NCBI GenBank assembly: GCA_963575745.1
Contig: CAUYUJ010019937.1
Coordinates: forward strand, 679,562-743,561
Source: Prorocentrum cordatum
Lineage: Eukaryota; Sar; Dinophyceae; Prorocentrales; Prorocentraceae
Length of the DNA: 64,000 nt
Direction of reading: 5' to 3'
Shown piece after piece: positions 9,116 to 20,200 of this stretch. A model generated the notes under the pieces. It did not search any database and was not told where the DNA came from. It was given only the letters and a program-made list of their open reading frames with translations. Each line of letters opens with the position of its first letter. Within the stretch, counting starts at the first letter, position 1. A program made the translations under genes and the position numbers.

Positions 9116-10450
9116 ATGAGACACCACACACATGGTCCGAGTCGCAGCTCGTCCGCGCGCAACCGCCGTGGAGCCCCAGGCCCATACGGCGAGAGTAGGT
9201 CGAGCCCGCGTACTGCCTCTCAGAGGCCATGCACTCCCCGCGACAGGGGACACAGGGAAGCTGACGCTCCCCACCTCTCCATCTCAGACGACCAGCTGGC
9301 GGAAACGTCCGCCGCAGGTGAAATAGCTGAGCTCAGAGACCAGGTTGAAACCTTCGTGTCCAGGCAATACTCTGGACTATTGCAGAGCGTTCAGACGAAC
9401 GCCGCCGATACTGCAGCCATACGCCACGATCTGGACGGCGCCTTAGGGATCATTGATTCCAGGATCGCCGAAGATCGACACATCATAGGTGAACTGCAGT
9501 ACCAGGTTGATCGTGAGGTGTCACACTCAGGTGAACGAACGGCGATGGTCGGGAACCTGCGCAACTACCTCGCGCAGATGGAGCAACAGCTTGTGCTCGT
9601 ACGCGACGCAGGCGTTTCAGCTGTCAGGATTTTACATGATGAGATCCACGACCAGCTCCGCAACCGACCAACACCAGCCGAGGCCACCGACCTTGGCGAC
9701 GTTCAGTCTCAGATCAATGATCTTCGATCTTACCTAGACCACACTACGGCGACGCTTCGCAACGAAGCACGCACCAACTCGTCGAACCTGATCGACATGT
9801 TGCAGCGTACTGAGAGAGTCATCACTCAAAGGCTTGATGCGACCAACGCTGTCGTGCAGCCACTCGCTAACCGGATCTCTGAAATCGAGCAGCGTTTTCC
9901 TGATGTACAGGACGCCCTGGCAGAGTTGCGTGTCGGACGAGCCCAGACTGGCCAGCTGGATTCTCCTCCCACGGTTTACGATTTCGCCCGCCTCACTGAC
10001 AGGTTGCAGGAGGTTGAGAAGGCGGCGGACCACACGCAGTTGGAGCTCTCCCAGGTTATTCGTGAGAGAGATACTGACAAGGTACGTGTTGAGGGGCACC
10101 TCGCACGTCTGGAAAGCGAGCTGGAGGCACAAAGCGCCCGTCTCCGAGCATACGAGCAACGACTTGATCGGCATTCACAACGTTCTCGGGATACTGGTGA
10201 GTATACACGCCAAAAGGTGGCACAAATACACGAAGACATGACGAGCTGGACGAATCAGCTGATCGACCACACCAACGACACCAATCTCCTCCTTCGACCT
10301 GCAACCGACCTGCACAGGCCGACGGCAGCGTCCGCCGAAGCACCACAAGCTTCTGCAGGACAACAACGACGTACGTCACCAGGAGCAGCCTCCGCGGCAG
10401 CTTCTGCACAGACGCGCCATGTGTCCTGTGCGCACAGAACCAACTACTGA
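9116..10450 (+). CDS. Coiled-coil ORF upstream of Gag-Pol
   Basis: A 444-codon ORF starts at ATG 9116. Residues about 60-385 are rich in Leu, Ile, Val, Glu, Gln and Arg with heptad-like spacing (for example LARLESELEAQSARLRAYEQ), which indicates a long coiled coil. The first 50 residues are Arg/Ser/Pro-rich, and the tail (about 395-436) is Ala/Gln/Ser/Pro-rich. No zinc knuckle or enzyme motif is present. By position it is the first product of the element and could be a structural Gag-like or assembly protein. It overlaps the next ORF by 32 bp in the +1 frame. Either a +1 frameshift (as in yeast Ty1) or independent initiation could give the second ORF, and a lesion in an originally fused frame is also possible. 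Confidence 0.7.
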   Translation: MRHHTHGPSRSSSARNRRGAPGPYGESRSSPRTASQRPCTPRDRGHREADAPHLSISDDQLAETSAAGEIAELRDQVETFVSRQYSGLLQSVQTNAADTAAIRHDLDGALGIIDSRIAEDRHIIGELQYQVDREVSHSGERTAMVGNLRNYLAQMEQQLVLVRDAGVSAVRILHDEIHDQLRNRPTPAEATDLGDVQSQINDLRSYLDHTTATLRNEARTNSSNLIDMLQRTERVITQRLDATNAVVQPLANRISEIEQRFPDVQDALAELRVGRAQTGQLDSPPTVYDFARLTDRLQEVEKAADHTQLELSQVIRERDTDKVRVEGHLARLESELEAQSARLRAYEQRLDRHSQRSRDTGEYTRQKVAQIHEDMTSWTNQLIDHTNDTNLLLRPATDLHRPTAASAEAPQASAGQQRRTSPGAASAAASAQTRHVSCAHRTNY

Positions 10451-13400
10451 CGGTGCACCGATCCCATCACAACCACTGTCTGCGGTTTCGGTCCATACTA
10501 CAACTCCTATCAAGGAGTCAGACACCGTCCGAGCCCCTGTCTTGCCTAAGATCACGCAGCTGCTCGAGTGGCAGCAAAAAGTACGGAAGAATTTCGGGGC
10601 CGCCTCAGGGCGACCATCCAAAGCATACGCCTTCCTATGCGTGGCTGAACAGCCCGAATGTACATTCGAGGACTTACAAGACAGTGGAGACTTTGAGAGC
10701 ATCGATTGCAAACTCGCTACCGCTCTGAGCGACATCTTATCCTCGGACTTGCGCTACCAAATCAGGCCCATCGAACCCAGAGAGCGCAAAGCAGGACGCA
10801 TGCTCAAAGGACGCCAGATTTACTGTCATATCCCACAGTCCTACAAAGTGACAGAGGTTGATGACGACCTGCACGACTTTGAGCGCCTTAAAGAACTGAG
10901 GATGAGAGATGACGATTTGCAACGTTTTATTACTGACTGGGACGCTTTACTCTTGGAGTGCCGAGAAGCACCCGATCCAAAGATCTTGGAATCTCTGTTT
11001 CGTACACAGATTCGGAGACATGCCTGGATGAAACAAGACATGTACGAGTACCAGCGCATGAAGACCAGCGACCCGATTCGTACCTATGATTGGCTCCGAC
11101 AGCGTGTCCTGGACATACTGGAGCTTAAACAATTGGAGAATAATCAAAACAAGTTACGGTACGAACATGAGACACGTTCTCAAGTCAACGTGTGCGCTGC
11201 CTGGAGGAAAGGCAATTGTCGCAATGGTGAACGGTGCAAGGCTTTGCATACAGATTCCAGGGATTGGAAGAACAACAAATCTTCCAGAACAGCGACGGCT
11301 GGTGGCAACTCCCGCCGTAGTATGTCCACTCCTGCGAATCACAAGAAGTCAGCATCGAAACCATTTTGCTTCGATTTCGCCAAGCGCAACACATGTACCA
11401 GAGGCGACAAGTGTAACTTTCCACACGTCGCACAGTGCAAAGATTTCGCACATAATAAGTGCCCAAGAGGCGATGAATGCAAATATGCTCATCTTACACC
11501 TGGTGAGAAGACTCCCGAGCGAAGCCCGAGTCGACCACGGACCCCCAGTCAGGATAGCCGTGGCCGATCACCATCCCGCGGATCAGGAAGCCAACGTTCG
11601 TCACAACGCGGGGGGTTCCGCTACGCAAACGACTCACGCCATGGACGTGACAACCGACGCCAATACGACCGATCTCGTTCGACATCCAGGAGGTCCCCAG
11701 ATTCTCGCAGTCAATCGAGAAGTCGATACGACAGATCTTCGAGATCTACTTCCCGAGGGCGAGACAATCGTGGCGGCGGACGCGGTAGTCCACGCGGCCG
11801 TGATAGATCATATGGCAGTGACAAGGGACGTGGCAGACGTTCCCCGAGCCATGGTTCGTCCCGTGGCTCACCCCACGCCAGAGCACGTTCTCCTGCCAAC
11901 TTCCGACGTTCACGCCGTTCAGACCGCAGTTACGTCATCCGCGACAAGACCCTCATGGCCAACACTAAGGCTACTACGACATCTACCATAACACGTCGTC
12001 GGATACGCTTCGACATACGTAATGTGGAATACTATTTACATACCGTATCTGGCAGGGCCAGATTGGATAAATGGAAGGAGATGCCGAACGAGGGTGACAT
12101 CGTCAATGTACCAGACCCGTTACCACAACGATGGTGGGATCAAAGTGCAGACGCCCTACGAGAATGTCAAAAAGAGGCACAGCTATGGTACGACGACCTA
12201 TATGACCACCGACACAATAAAGAGTCGGTGGCCACAACAACTGCGATCCGAAAATATGACGACACTGTTAAGCAGTCATCAAAGACAGCCCAGACGAAGA
12301 CAACGACAATGCAAGTCGACCCACCACGCTCGACTGCTGCATTGACACGATCTTGGGTTCTCGACAGTGGTTCTGCTCATCATATTCAGGGAAAACATGA
12401 ACTGACGCAGACCGAATCGGATCGTATATCTATTCGCGAAGAGCATATTCTGGAAACCGCCAATGGTGATCGTACTGTCAACGAGCACTACGACATACGG
12501 CTACCCGAGGTTGGCTTACACAGTTCAGCCCTTGCCTTGCCAGACTGTCCATCTTTACTATCAGTTGGGAAATTGATCGAGGTTGATGGCTTTCGGCAGC
12601 TTTGGGATCCTGAGCTGGGCTACTTGCTTCAGGATCCGGGGGGACACTGGTATAAGATTCCAGTCAACAATAGAGTTCCAGAATTACGACTCGACGACCT
12701 GACACTGATACCACCACCACGTCTATGCACTTCGTCAGCACCCCGACGTCGTCAGCGCAAGCGTTCATCCGCCCGCTGCAACGACATTTGTTGGTGTTGC
12801 AAAACTACAGAGCAGTCAACCACTGCAGATGAGCTACGGCCCCACATAGGGACCTGCCCCAAGAGACCACATGTCGGAGAGGGAGGAGGAGCACGGACCA
12901 TCACGGTCGAAGAACCTCCCGACACAAACACAGACGAGCCTAACGTGGACACACCCACCGACTCGCCCACGTCTCAGACGCAGTGTTCTCCTCCACAATG
13001 CGGGGGGCTAGCAGATATAGTTCAAGCAGATAACGACATACCGACAGAGACGCTCACACGAATGCATCGCGACAATGATCGCGTTCTTCCCAACAGACAG
13101 AAGAAACCGATCGACCCGATACATTACATGACTCACAGCCCAAAACACCCTGACTGTGAGATTTGTTCTCGCACGATGGCGCAGAATGCCCCGTGTCGAC
13201 GACAGCACAAGCCACATTCACCGGCAGACCCCACCGACGAGGATAACGCCTACGAGGCTTTTGTCCCGAAGAAGTTTGGTGAGGCATTAACTGCCGACCA
13301 TATCGTCCTGGCCAAAGACGATGCCGCAGACAAACACGGCGACAAGTATGCACTTGTTGTCCTAGACAGATACACCGGCATCTTCATGGCCTACCCAGCA

Positions 13401-16400
13401 CTACACAAAGACGCAGCCACCACAAAGGCATCCTTTCAACAATTCATCGCCGCGAACGACGAGGTGAAGCACATCTATACAGACAACTGTGGAGAGCTTC
13501 AGAAGGCTTGCCGCCAACTGGGATGGAGACACGACACGAGTACGCCGCATCGACCGCAAACGAATGGATTGATCGAGCGCGTCGTCAAGATTGTCATTCT
13601 CGGTACGAGAGCTGTGTTACATATGTCTGGTCTGGGACACGAATGGTGGAAAGAGGCCATGCAAGCCTTTTGCTGTGGACACAATTTTGCGCATACATCC
13701 ACGGGCGTGGCTGCCCTCAATGAGGAACATGCTGATAAGACAGCTCATGAAATACGATTTGGCGAAAGCTTTCCCGGGCACTGCATACCATTCGGTGCTC
13801 GGATCTTCTGGAAATGCCTCAACCCCGAGATTAACAACGAGACTGCAAAGTTTAAAGGAAATACTCGGGAAGGGTTATTCATGGGTTATCACTTACACTC
13901 TGGTGGACGATGGTCAGGTGACTACCTTGTCTTGGACACGGCTACATACGCCGAGAATCCTGATGGTGAACTGTGTCACGTGCACAGAGTCAAAGACATC
14001 ATCATCCCTGATGGCAAGTTCACCTACCCAGCGAAAGCAGGTACTCTACGACATCATAACCCTGAGGCACACGACGAGGTCAAGGCATCCACTTCTCGCC
14101 CCTTGGGTGATAAACCAATGCCCGATCCTCCACTTTCCTACCCTAAAGAATGGGATGACCCATCTATGATGACAACGGAAGACAATGCCGCTGATATCCA
14201 CGCATCGGCTTCTGAAGTTGCTGCACCAGCGCCGGAGCCCGACTACTGGGAACAGCGCGGATATTGCGTCATCAGACATATTCGTACTCCACGCAAGAAA
14301 TTGTTCATTCCGACGGACGACGTCATGAACATACCTGTACCTGTTGATCAACTCGATGCGACACGAGATTTCAAGACAACTTCTACTTTTGAAGGAGAAA
14401 GTGACTTTCGCGATGTTTGGGATGGTATCAGCGCCAACGACCACAGGGAGTTAAGCGAGCCGTGGACAGGCACGATTCGATTCTATGAGCTTCCAAAAAT
14501 AACGCCATACGGCAAAATGGTGGTCCGCGGCCGCGAGACACGTATACAGACTACTACACGTCCTGATCACATTCTTCCCGAGCATTGGAAAACCCTATCT
14601 CGTGGACAACAAAAGAAGGACATTGACTACGCCGACGACGTTAAACGAGCTCGTGAGATTCGCGACCGAGCTGCACTACGAGTGTGGACAAGACAGGACA
14701 AACAGGTCAACAATTTCCGTACCACTGCATCCGGCGGACCCACATGGAATACTGCGGAACGACGGATTACATACGACACTGACAATGGCGCCGTCATCCG
14801 CGACGAAAACGTCAAAGGCGTGACGAACAAAGAAATATTGTATGCCAAATTACCTGGTGGGCCACGTGACATTACTACGGTACTGTGCTACCGCCAATCA
14901 CCACAACAGCACGATGGGGAAGAACGTGCTTTGGTACGTGTGGATAGTGAAGGAACCGACTTTGGGACCATGAACCCGCTCAGACGCCAGTTCACCCAGT
15001 CGGTAGCAATACCAACTATGCCACGTGAAACCACCTACACACCGGCACACAGAGACAAAATACCCGATTCCTCATGGTCACGCCCGGCTCTAGTTACCAG
15101 AAATCTGAGTAAGAAAGAAGTTGCCGCAGAACCACGTGCACAAGAAGCCCTACGAAAAGAATACGAGAGATTGGAAAAGAAACAAACGTGGATGTTGGAG
15201 ACTGTTGCAGAAAAAGCTGATATTGAGTCACAAGCTATCCGCACTGGGACGAAAGTTCATTTCTTCAACATATTGGAGCTATCTTCAGTCAAACACGAGG
15301 AACTTCCACCTGATCTACGTAAATTCAAGGGCAGAGTGGTGGTTCAGGGCAATACAGGCAAAGATGAAACTGGCTTGGCCGCAATATTCGCCGACGCCGC
15401 TTCCAGTGCTTCGCATATTGAGGCTTCCAAACTTTGCGATGCTACTGCACTATTGCCACAATATGCGGGAGAACAAAGTGATGCACCTGGAGCCTATACG
15501 CAGGCATTATTATACGGCGACGGACGAATCGATCCAGTTGATACTTGGATTACCATACCTAAATGGCGACAACCGACATCCTGGTCAAAATACAAGAATC
15601 CAGTGTGCCGATTACGATTGGCACTATACGGACACCCTCTCGCAGGTGTCTTTTGGGAACGAAAATGTCGCACATGCTTAGAAAGCGTTGGTTTCGAGCT
15701 TATTTCAGGATGGGAATGTGTATGGAGACACAACAAACTGGGACTGATACTTTCAGTATATGTGGACGACTTTAAATTAGCCGGCCCAGCTCACAATCTA
15801 CAGACTGGCTGGGATTATATCCGCAAAAGCGGTATTGACTTGGATCCACCTACTCCATACTCACAATATCTTGGTTGTGGACAACAAGCATATGATGTAC
15901 CGCAGACTATCTTCGACAAAAGAATGTCTACCATACGCCCTATGTTGCCCGTACACAATGAGAAAGATTACAATACGGCCAAACAGGTTCGTGGAATTCG
16001 ACATGATATGCTTGGTTTTACCGATCAGTGCATTGAGCGATACCTGGAATGCGCCTCCAAGCGCGCCCAGGGACCAGGGTCACGTCGGAAACGATCCGAC
16101 TCGCCGAGGACTTCGCGATCCAAATCGCCCGCATCCTCCGGGTCGGTCGCCAGACCTACTAGTGTGCTCAATGCACGGCCACGATCATCCAGCCCAGCAA
16201 AATCGGTCGACACGACATCTACCACGACAGATCCCATACCAGTCACATACGATGACCTACCTGACGCCGAAACTCCTGGCATCGAGGACACCTCCTTCAC
16301 CGATTCCGATTATTCCGACGAGGGCATCCTTGGCCAGGACGCGGCGAGTGTACTGATGAAGATCCTCTACCTGGCACGATGCTGTCGTTTCGATCTTCTA

Positions 16401-16739
16401 CATCCAGTATGTATGCTGGCCAGAGAAATTACCAAATGGAATACTACGTGTGATAAACGTCTACACCGGTTGATATGCTACATCAAAACGACGCGCACAC
16501 ATTGTTTGCACGGATGGATAGGTGATTCGTCAGACAAATTATCCATCATGCTCTTCACTGACGCCTCGTTCGCTGATTGCATTACATCATCCAAATCCAC
16601 TACCGGCGTTTTCGCCGCGCTTGTTGGACCCAATACGTTCTTCCCAGTCAACGCTGTATGCAAGAAACAAACGGTTGTGTCACATTCATCTACTGAATCC
16701 GAGATCGTTGCCCTTGACTCAGCACTACGACTGGAATGA
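10419..16739 (+). CDS. Gag-Pol polyprotein of the copia element (truncated by TGA in RNase H)
   Basis: The ORF has 2,106 codons from ATG 10419. In order it contains: a helical capsid-like region (about 40-250); three CCCH zinc fingers at C259/C267/C273/H277, C317/C326/C332/H336 and C340/C348/C354/H358; an Arg-Ser-rich domain (about 365-507); an aspartic protease with LDSG at 648-651; a C-x2-C-x14-H-x3-C-like finger near 790; an integrase zinc site ending C913-x2-C916; an integrase core D960, D1022, E1053 with D-x30-E spacing; and an RVT_2-type reverse transcriptase with catalytic D1688 and YVDD at 1781-1784. A Ser/Arg/Pro-rich linker (about 1880-1940) follows, then RNase H with D2048 and E2093. 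It would package RNA, copy it and integrate the cDNA. The frame stops at TGA 16737-16739 inside RNase H, where relatives have a Gly codon. Confidence 0.9.
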   Translation: MCPVRTEPTTDGAPIPSQPLSAVSVHTTTPIKESDTVRAPVLPKITQLLEWQQKVRKNFGAASGRPSKAYAFLCVAEQPECTFEDLQDSGDFESIDCKLATALSDILSSDLRYQIRPIEPRERKAGRMLKGRQIYCHIPQSYKVTEVDDDLHDFERLKELRMRDDDLQRFITDWDALLLECREAPDPKILESLFRTQIRRHAWMKQDMYEYQRMKTSDPIRTYDWLRQRVLDILELKQLENNQNKLRYEHETRSQVNVCAAWRKGNCRNGERCKALHTDSRDWKNNKSSRTATAGGNSRRSMSTPANHKKSASKPFCFDFAKRNTCTRGDKCNFPHVAQCKDFAHNKCPRGDECKYAHLTPGEKTPERSPSRPRTPSQDSRGRSPSRGSGSQRSSQRGGFRYANDSRHGRDNRRQYDRSRSTSRRSPDSRSQSRSRYDRSSRSTSRGRDNRGGGRGSPRGRDRSYGSDKGRGRRSPSHGSSRGSPHARARSPANFRRSRRSDRSYVIRDKTLMANTKATTTSTITRRRIRFDIRNVEYYLHTVSGRARLDKWKEMPNEGDIVNVPDPLPQRWWDQSADALRECQKEAQLWYDDLYDHRHNKESVATTTAIRKYDDTVKQSSKTAQTKTTTMQVDPPRSTAALTRSWVLDSGSAHHIQGKHELTQTESDRISIREEHILETANGDRTVNEHYDIRLPEVGLHSSALALPDCPSLLSVGKLIEVDGFRQLWDPELGYLLQDPGGHWYKIPVNNRVPELRLDDLTLIPPPRLCTSSAPRRRQRKRSSARCNDICWCCKTTEQSTTADELRPHIGTCPKRPHVGEGGGARTITVEEPPDTNTDEPNVDTPTDSPTSQTQCSPPQCGGLADIVQADNDIPTETLTRMHRDNDRVLPNRQKKPIDPIHYMTHSPKHPDCEICSRTMAQNAPCRRQHKPHSPADPTDEDNAYEAFVPKKFGEALTADHIVLAKDDAADKHGDKYALVVLDRYTGIFMAYPALHKDAATTKASFQQFIAANDEVKHIYTDNCGELQKACRQLGWRHDTSTPHRPQTNGLIERVVKIVILGTRAVLHMSGLGHEWWKEAMQAFCCGHNFAHTSTGVAALNEEHADKTAHEIRFGESFPGHCIPFGARIFWKCLNPEINNETAKFKGNTREGLFMGYHLHSGGRWSGDYLVLDTATYAENPDGELCHVHRVKDIIIPDGKFTYPAKAGTLRHHNPEAHDEVKASTSRPLGDKPMPDPPLSYPKEWDDPSMMTTEDNAADIHASASEVAAPAPEPDYWEQRGYCVIRHIRTPRKKLFIPTDDVMNIPVPVDQLDATRDFKTTSTFEGESDFRDVWDGISANDHRELSEPWTGTIRFYELPKITPYGKMVVRGRETRIQTTTRPDHILPEHWKTLSRGQQKKDIDYADDVKRAREIRDRAALRVWTRQDKQVNNFRTTASGGPTWNTAERRITYDTDNGAVIRDENVKGVTNKEILYAKLPGGPRDITTVLCYRQSPQQHDGEERALVRVDSEGTDFGTMNPLRRQFTQSVAIPTMPRETTYTPAHRDKIPDSSWSRPALVTRNLSKKEVAAEPRAQEALRKEYERLEKKQTWMLETVAEKADIESQAIRTGTKVHFFNILELSSVKHEELPPDLRKFKGRVVVQGNTGKDETGLAAIFADAASSASHIEASKLCDATALLPQYAGEQSDAPGAYTQALLYGDGRIDPVDTWITIPKWRQPTSWSKYKNPVCRLRLALYGHPLAGVFWERKCRTCLESVGFELISGWECVWRHNKLGLILSVYVDDFKLAGPAHNLQTGWDYIRKSGIDLDPPTPYSQYLGCGQQAYDVPQTIFDKRMSTIRPMLPVHNEKDYNTAKQVRGIRHDMLGFTDQCIERYLECASKRAQGPGSRRKRSDSPRTSRSKSPASSGSVARPTSVLNARPRSSSPAKSVDTTSTTTDPIPVTYDDLPDAETPGIEDTSFTDSDYSDEGILGQDAASVLMKILYLARCCRFDLLHPVCMLAREITKWNTTCDKRLHRLICYIKTTRTHCLHGWIGDSSDKLSIMLFTDASFADCITSSKSTTGVFAALVGPNTFFPVNAVCKKQTVVSHSSTESEIVALDSALRLE

Positions 16740-17204
16740 TTACCACTACTCTCATTCTGGGAAGCCGTGGTCGGAGCTGCCAAAACACGCAAAGAGAAGA
16801 ATACATGCCTGAGCTGCCATCGACACGCCGATCCGGCAATGTGTTCGACATTGGCAGCCAAAAAGAAGCGTAAGCCATCGCCTCGCAAGGCACCCCCTAC
16901 ACGGGGATCTTCTCCTAGCCGTAGGCAACTACCGCTAAATACGGAATTACCTACGCCTCCAAAGAGACGCACAATAACCCATGAGGGTACCGTATTGCAC
17001 GTGGATCCAGAACCGGTTCAGGAGATCTGTTCTCCCAAAGTGCGTCTTATCGTCCTCGAGGATAACCAGGCCGTGATCAAAATTGTCCAAAAAGGACGTA
17101 CACCAGCACTTCGTCATCTTCATCATACTCATCGTATCAACCTGGATTGGATATGCGAGACATGCCAACTCGAACATATCGAGCTCAAATACGTAGGTAC
17201 AAAA
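16740..17204 (+). pseudogene. RNase H remainder, same frame after the TGA
   Basis: Reading on in the Gag-Pol frame gives LPLLSFWEAVVGAAK, then a basic insert of about 90 residues with CLSCHRH and a KKKRKPSPRK nuclear-localisation-like cluster (DNA about 16860-16890). The conserved copia RNase H end follows: EDNQAVIKIVQKGR, THRINLDWI and IELKYVGTK. The continuation shows that the TGA splits one domain. Homology is then lost in this frame at 17205, where one extra G (AAAGGAGCAG) moves the rest into the next frame. The open frame itself runs on to 17591 without further similarity. Confidence 0.8.
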
Positions 17205-17205
17205 G

Positions 17206-20200
17206 GAGCAGATCGCAGATATGATGACCAAACATTTCGAGACGAAGAAAGCAGACCTCTGGAGGGATCTTTTGGAACACTCGCTCATCTTTCCCGCTAC
17301 CCCGATACAGTGTCCTCCAAAGAAACCCTGGAAACCACTGCGAGGGCCTCGGAGGCCCGATGGTTTACCTCACGATGCGGAACCTCCAAAACTGGATGGA
17401 CGCCCGGAAGTATGCAAAATATTACTTACAGAAAAAGAAAGATGGGGCGAAGTAGGATCAGAATGTGGATTTCGGTGTGTGGGACAAGCCAATCACGAGG
17501 GAATACGCGCATGCATGTACCACATTGGTGTACCGGCCGCAGCTATTGCGTCGCGCACACCTCGTTCACGCGCACGTTCCCCGCACGGTAGACATCCCCG
17601 CCATCCTCCCTCGCCTCCGCAAGACGCAGAGAGATTTAGGACATTACTTATACGTTCATGCCGCAGCAATTTTACGACTCGAGCTACAAAGCTTACAGGC
17701 ATCCTGTTCGCCGCGTGCGAGGCGAAAATAAGCGGGATCGGTTCTAATCCCGATACCCCCATCCACGAGATGGATCAGGCACAGCCGCTCAACCTCATCG
17801 GCTGGCCCATCGGCTACGACGTTGAGTACGACTCGAACGCCAAGGACGACGACCGCGCGGGCATCACGTACCACGCTCAAACTGGCCGTCCTCGTGATCC
17901 TGATGATGGTTACATATACATACATCAACGGCGTGCTGATCGCAGTGGAGAGTTCGATCTCCGCGTACCCGACGAATCCACGATTCGAGCAATTACCCGC
18001 TCTGCGTCCGCCGACGTCAAGAGTTGGATCAATGACACGAGTGGATCAGTCGGCGGCGACGCCAACTATGACTACAGCACGTTTACGGCTACACCGTGGC
18101 TGTCATTCATGCGGGCTATGTGTATGCTTTCCAGTCTCTTCAATCGTAATCCGTCTGTACAAGACAGTGTTCGTGGTCTGCATGATCATTTGAACGCGGT
18201 GATCCCAGGAACGCACCGCAAGTGCCCACCAGAGAACTTCACGACGATGATATTGAAAACGGAGTGGATGATGATTCACAATGATTGGTCCAAGATTGGC
18301 AGTGCAGTACTGGGACAGTATGCCGAGGACAGCGTTCAGGATACACAAATCTACTATTCAAATGGTCTTTGTGCACCATCCGATGTATACAGCAATGGAT
18401 TGATAACTCCATGCTATGTTCCTAAACTTGATCGTACAACGGCCAAGTTACCTACACGCCCACCTGGCGTAGCCAGGACATCAGATACATCTGGACACAT
18501 CGGCCACATTGTTGGGGATAATTTGGTCACCAACATGAGAGCATTTTCCGACCTTAACCAGACAAGCAAATTTCGCCGCAAGCTCACCACATGGCTGACG
18601 GCGCGCGGAGGCTTCGGAGGTATCGGATCATACTCCAAGACGGTGGCAACACCATCCGATCATCCAGAAGGCTGGGTGGCAATATCAGATCATGACGGGG
18701 ATATGACAAGTACCTACCGCTGGCAACCATACAACGAGGGCAACGACTTCTTTGGCGAAGCCGCCGACCAGATCGACCCTGGTCTTACCCCTGGTCCTGA
18801 TATTGACCCACTCGAGCTGGATCAAGCAAAGTACAGCGCTTTATGTGGTGGTCGTTTGGTTTCCACTCTTATTTCAGATAATGGGTGGTGTTCCCTCGTA
18901 CAAGAAGACTTGGGACTACTCTTGCATCATGCATTTGGCCCATCAGGGCACGCATACAAATGGACCAACTTGTACACTGATTCAACGTGGATTATGCAGC
19001 CCAAGAGAGGGGCCAAAAGTGCAAAACACAAGAAGTACCCAACTTACGGCATCGACGAGCTCAACAATGCACAGAAGCGAGGAGATCTCGCCAAGGCATC
19101 AAACGTTGCCCTTGTGCCGCTATTTATGCCGTGCCTCAATCGCGCGGAATACATGGACGGCGCTACTCTCGAGCATTTGTCGACCATGATCCGCGACGAC
19201 ATCATGATGTGGGCATTCTCTTTTGGCAATTATAAAGAATGGTTTAGACAGAACGACACGCCGATAGGCCAAGATTGCGTTCGATTGCCAGAGGCTGGTG
19301 GAGACACCCGCTATGGCATGGAGGAACTGCGTAACCAGCGTTTCGATACACAAGAAACCCGTACCACAGCTATTCTCAACAACCAGTTTGAGTGCACCCT
19401 CGAGCAGCGCAACATGATCAAGATGATCCGCGATGCCAGAGGCCTCATGTTACACAGCGACAATGCCTCCATCAAAAAGTGGCGCGAGTTAAACGAGACT
19501 ATCTGGAGCTACTGGGCCAATGATTTTCCTGCATATGTGAAACAAAGACATTATTGCAGGGGCCTCAATGCCATGGTGGCATGGAGCGCGAATGACATTG
19601 CATGCGCCAACCACGGACAGAACACCGTGGACATGCGTCGACATCAAAATCGTGCACCTACTGACGTATATGAGCTCCAGAAAATGGAATGCGAGGGTGG
19701 CGTCCCGACGCTCATGCCAGTACACGTACAAGTGGACGTATCACGTTTTGTCGATGTGATGCAGTACTTCCGCTGTCCCACAGTCATGGGTCCTGGCAAA
19801 GCAGCACAGTGGGGCGTACACCCGAACTTTGATTACCGCACGAACGACCTGATCAGGATTATGCAAAATCGTGGTATTACTGTTCTTCCATCAGATCACT
19901 GGGTTGAAGCGTACGATAGGATTACCCCGCAGGCTTGGCATGCAAAACAGAACAATCATAACATGGCGATGTTTACGACACAGTTCTGCGACTCAGTATG
20001 CTATCGTAACTTCTGCGCTTTGATTCAGTCACTGCCCTCTCAACCATATCCATTCAGGGCGCCATTACTGATTCCTGTCACGGATGAGCAGGCCTACACA
20101 CAGGCCAAAGAGATCATTGCTGCTCTCGACTTCAGAGAAAAGATGACAAACGAATGGAAAAGAGATCCCAGCCTCACGACGCTGATGACACAGACGGCAA

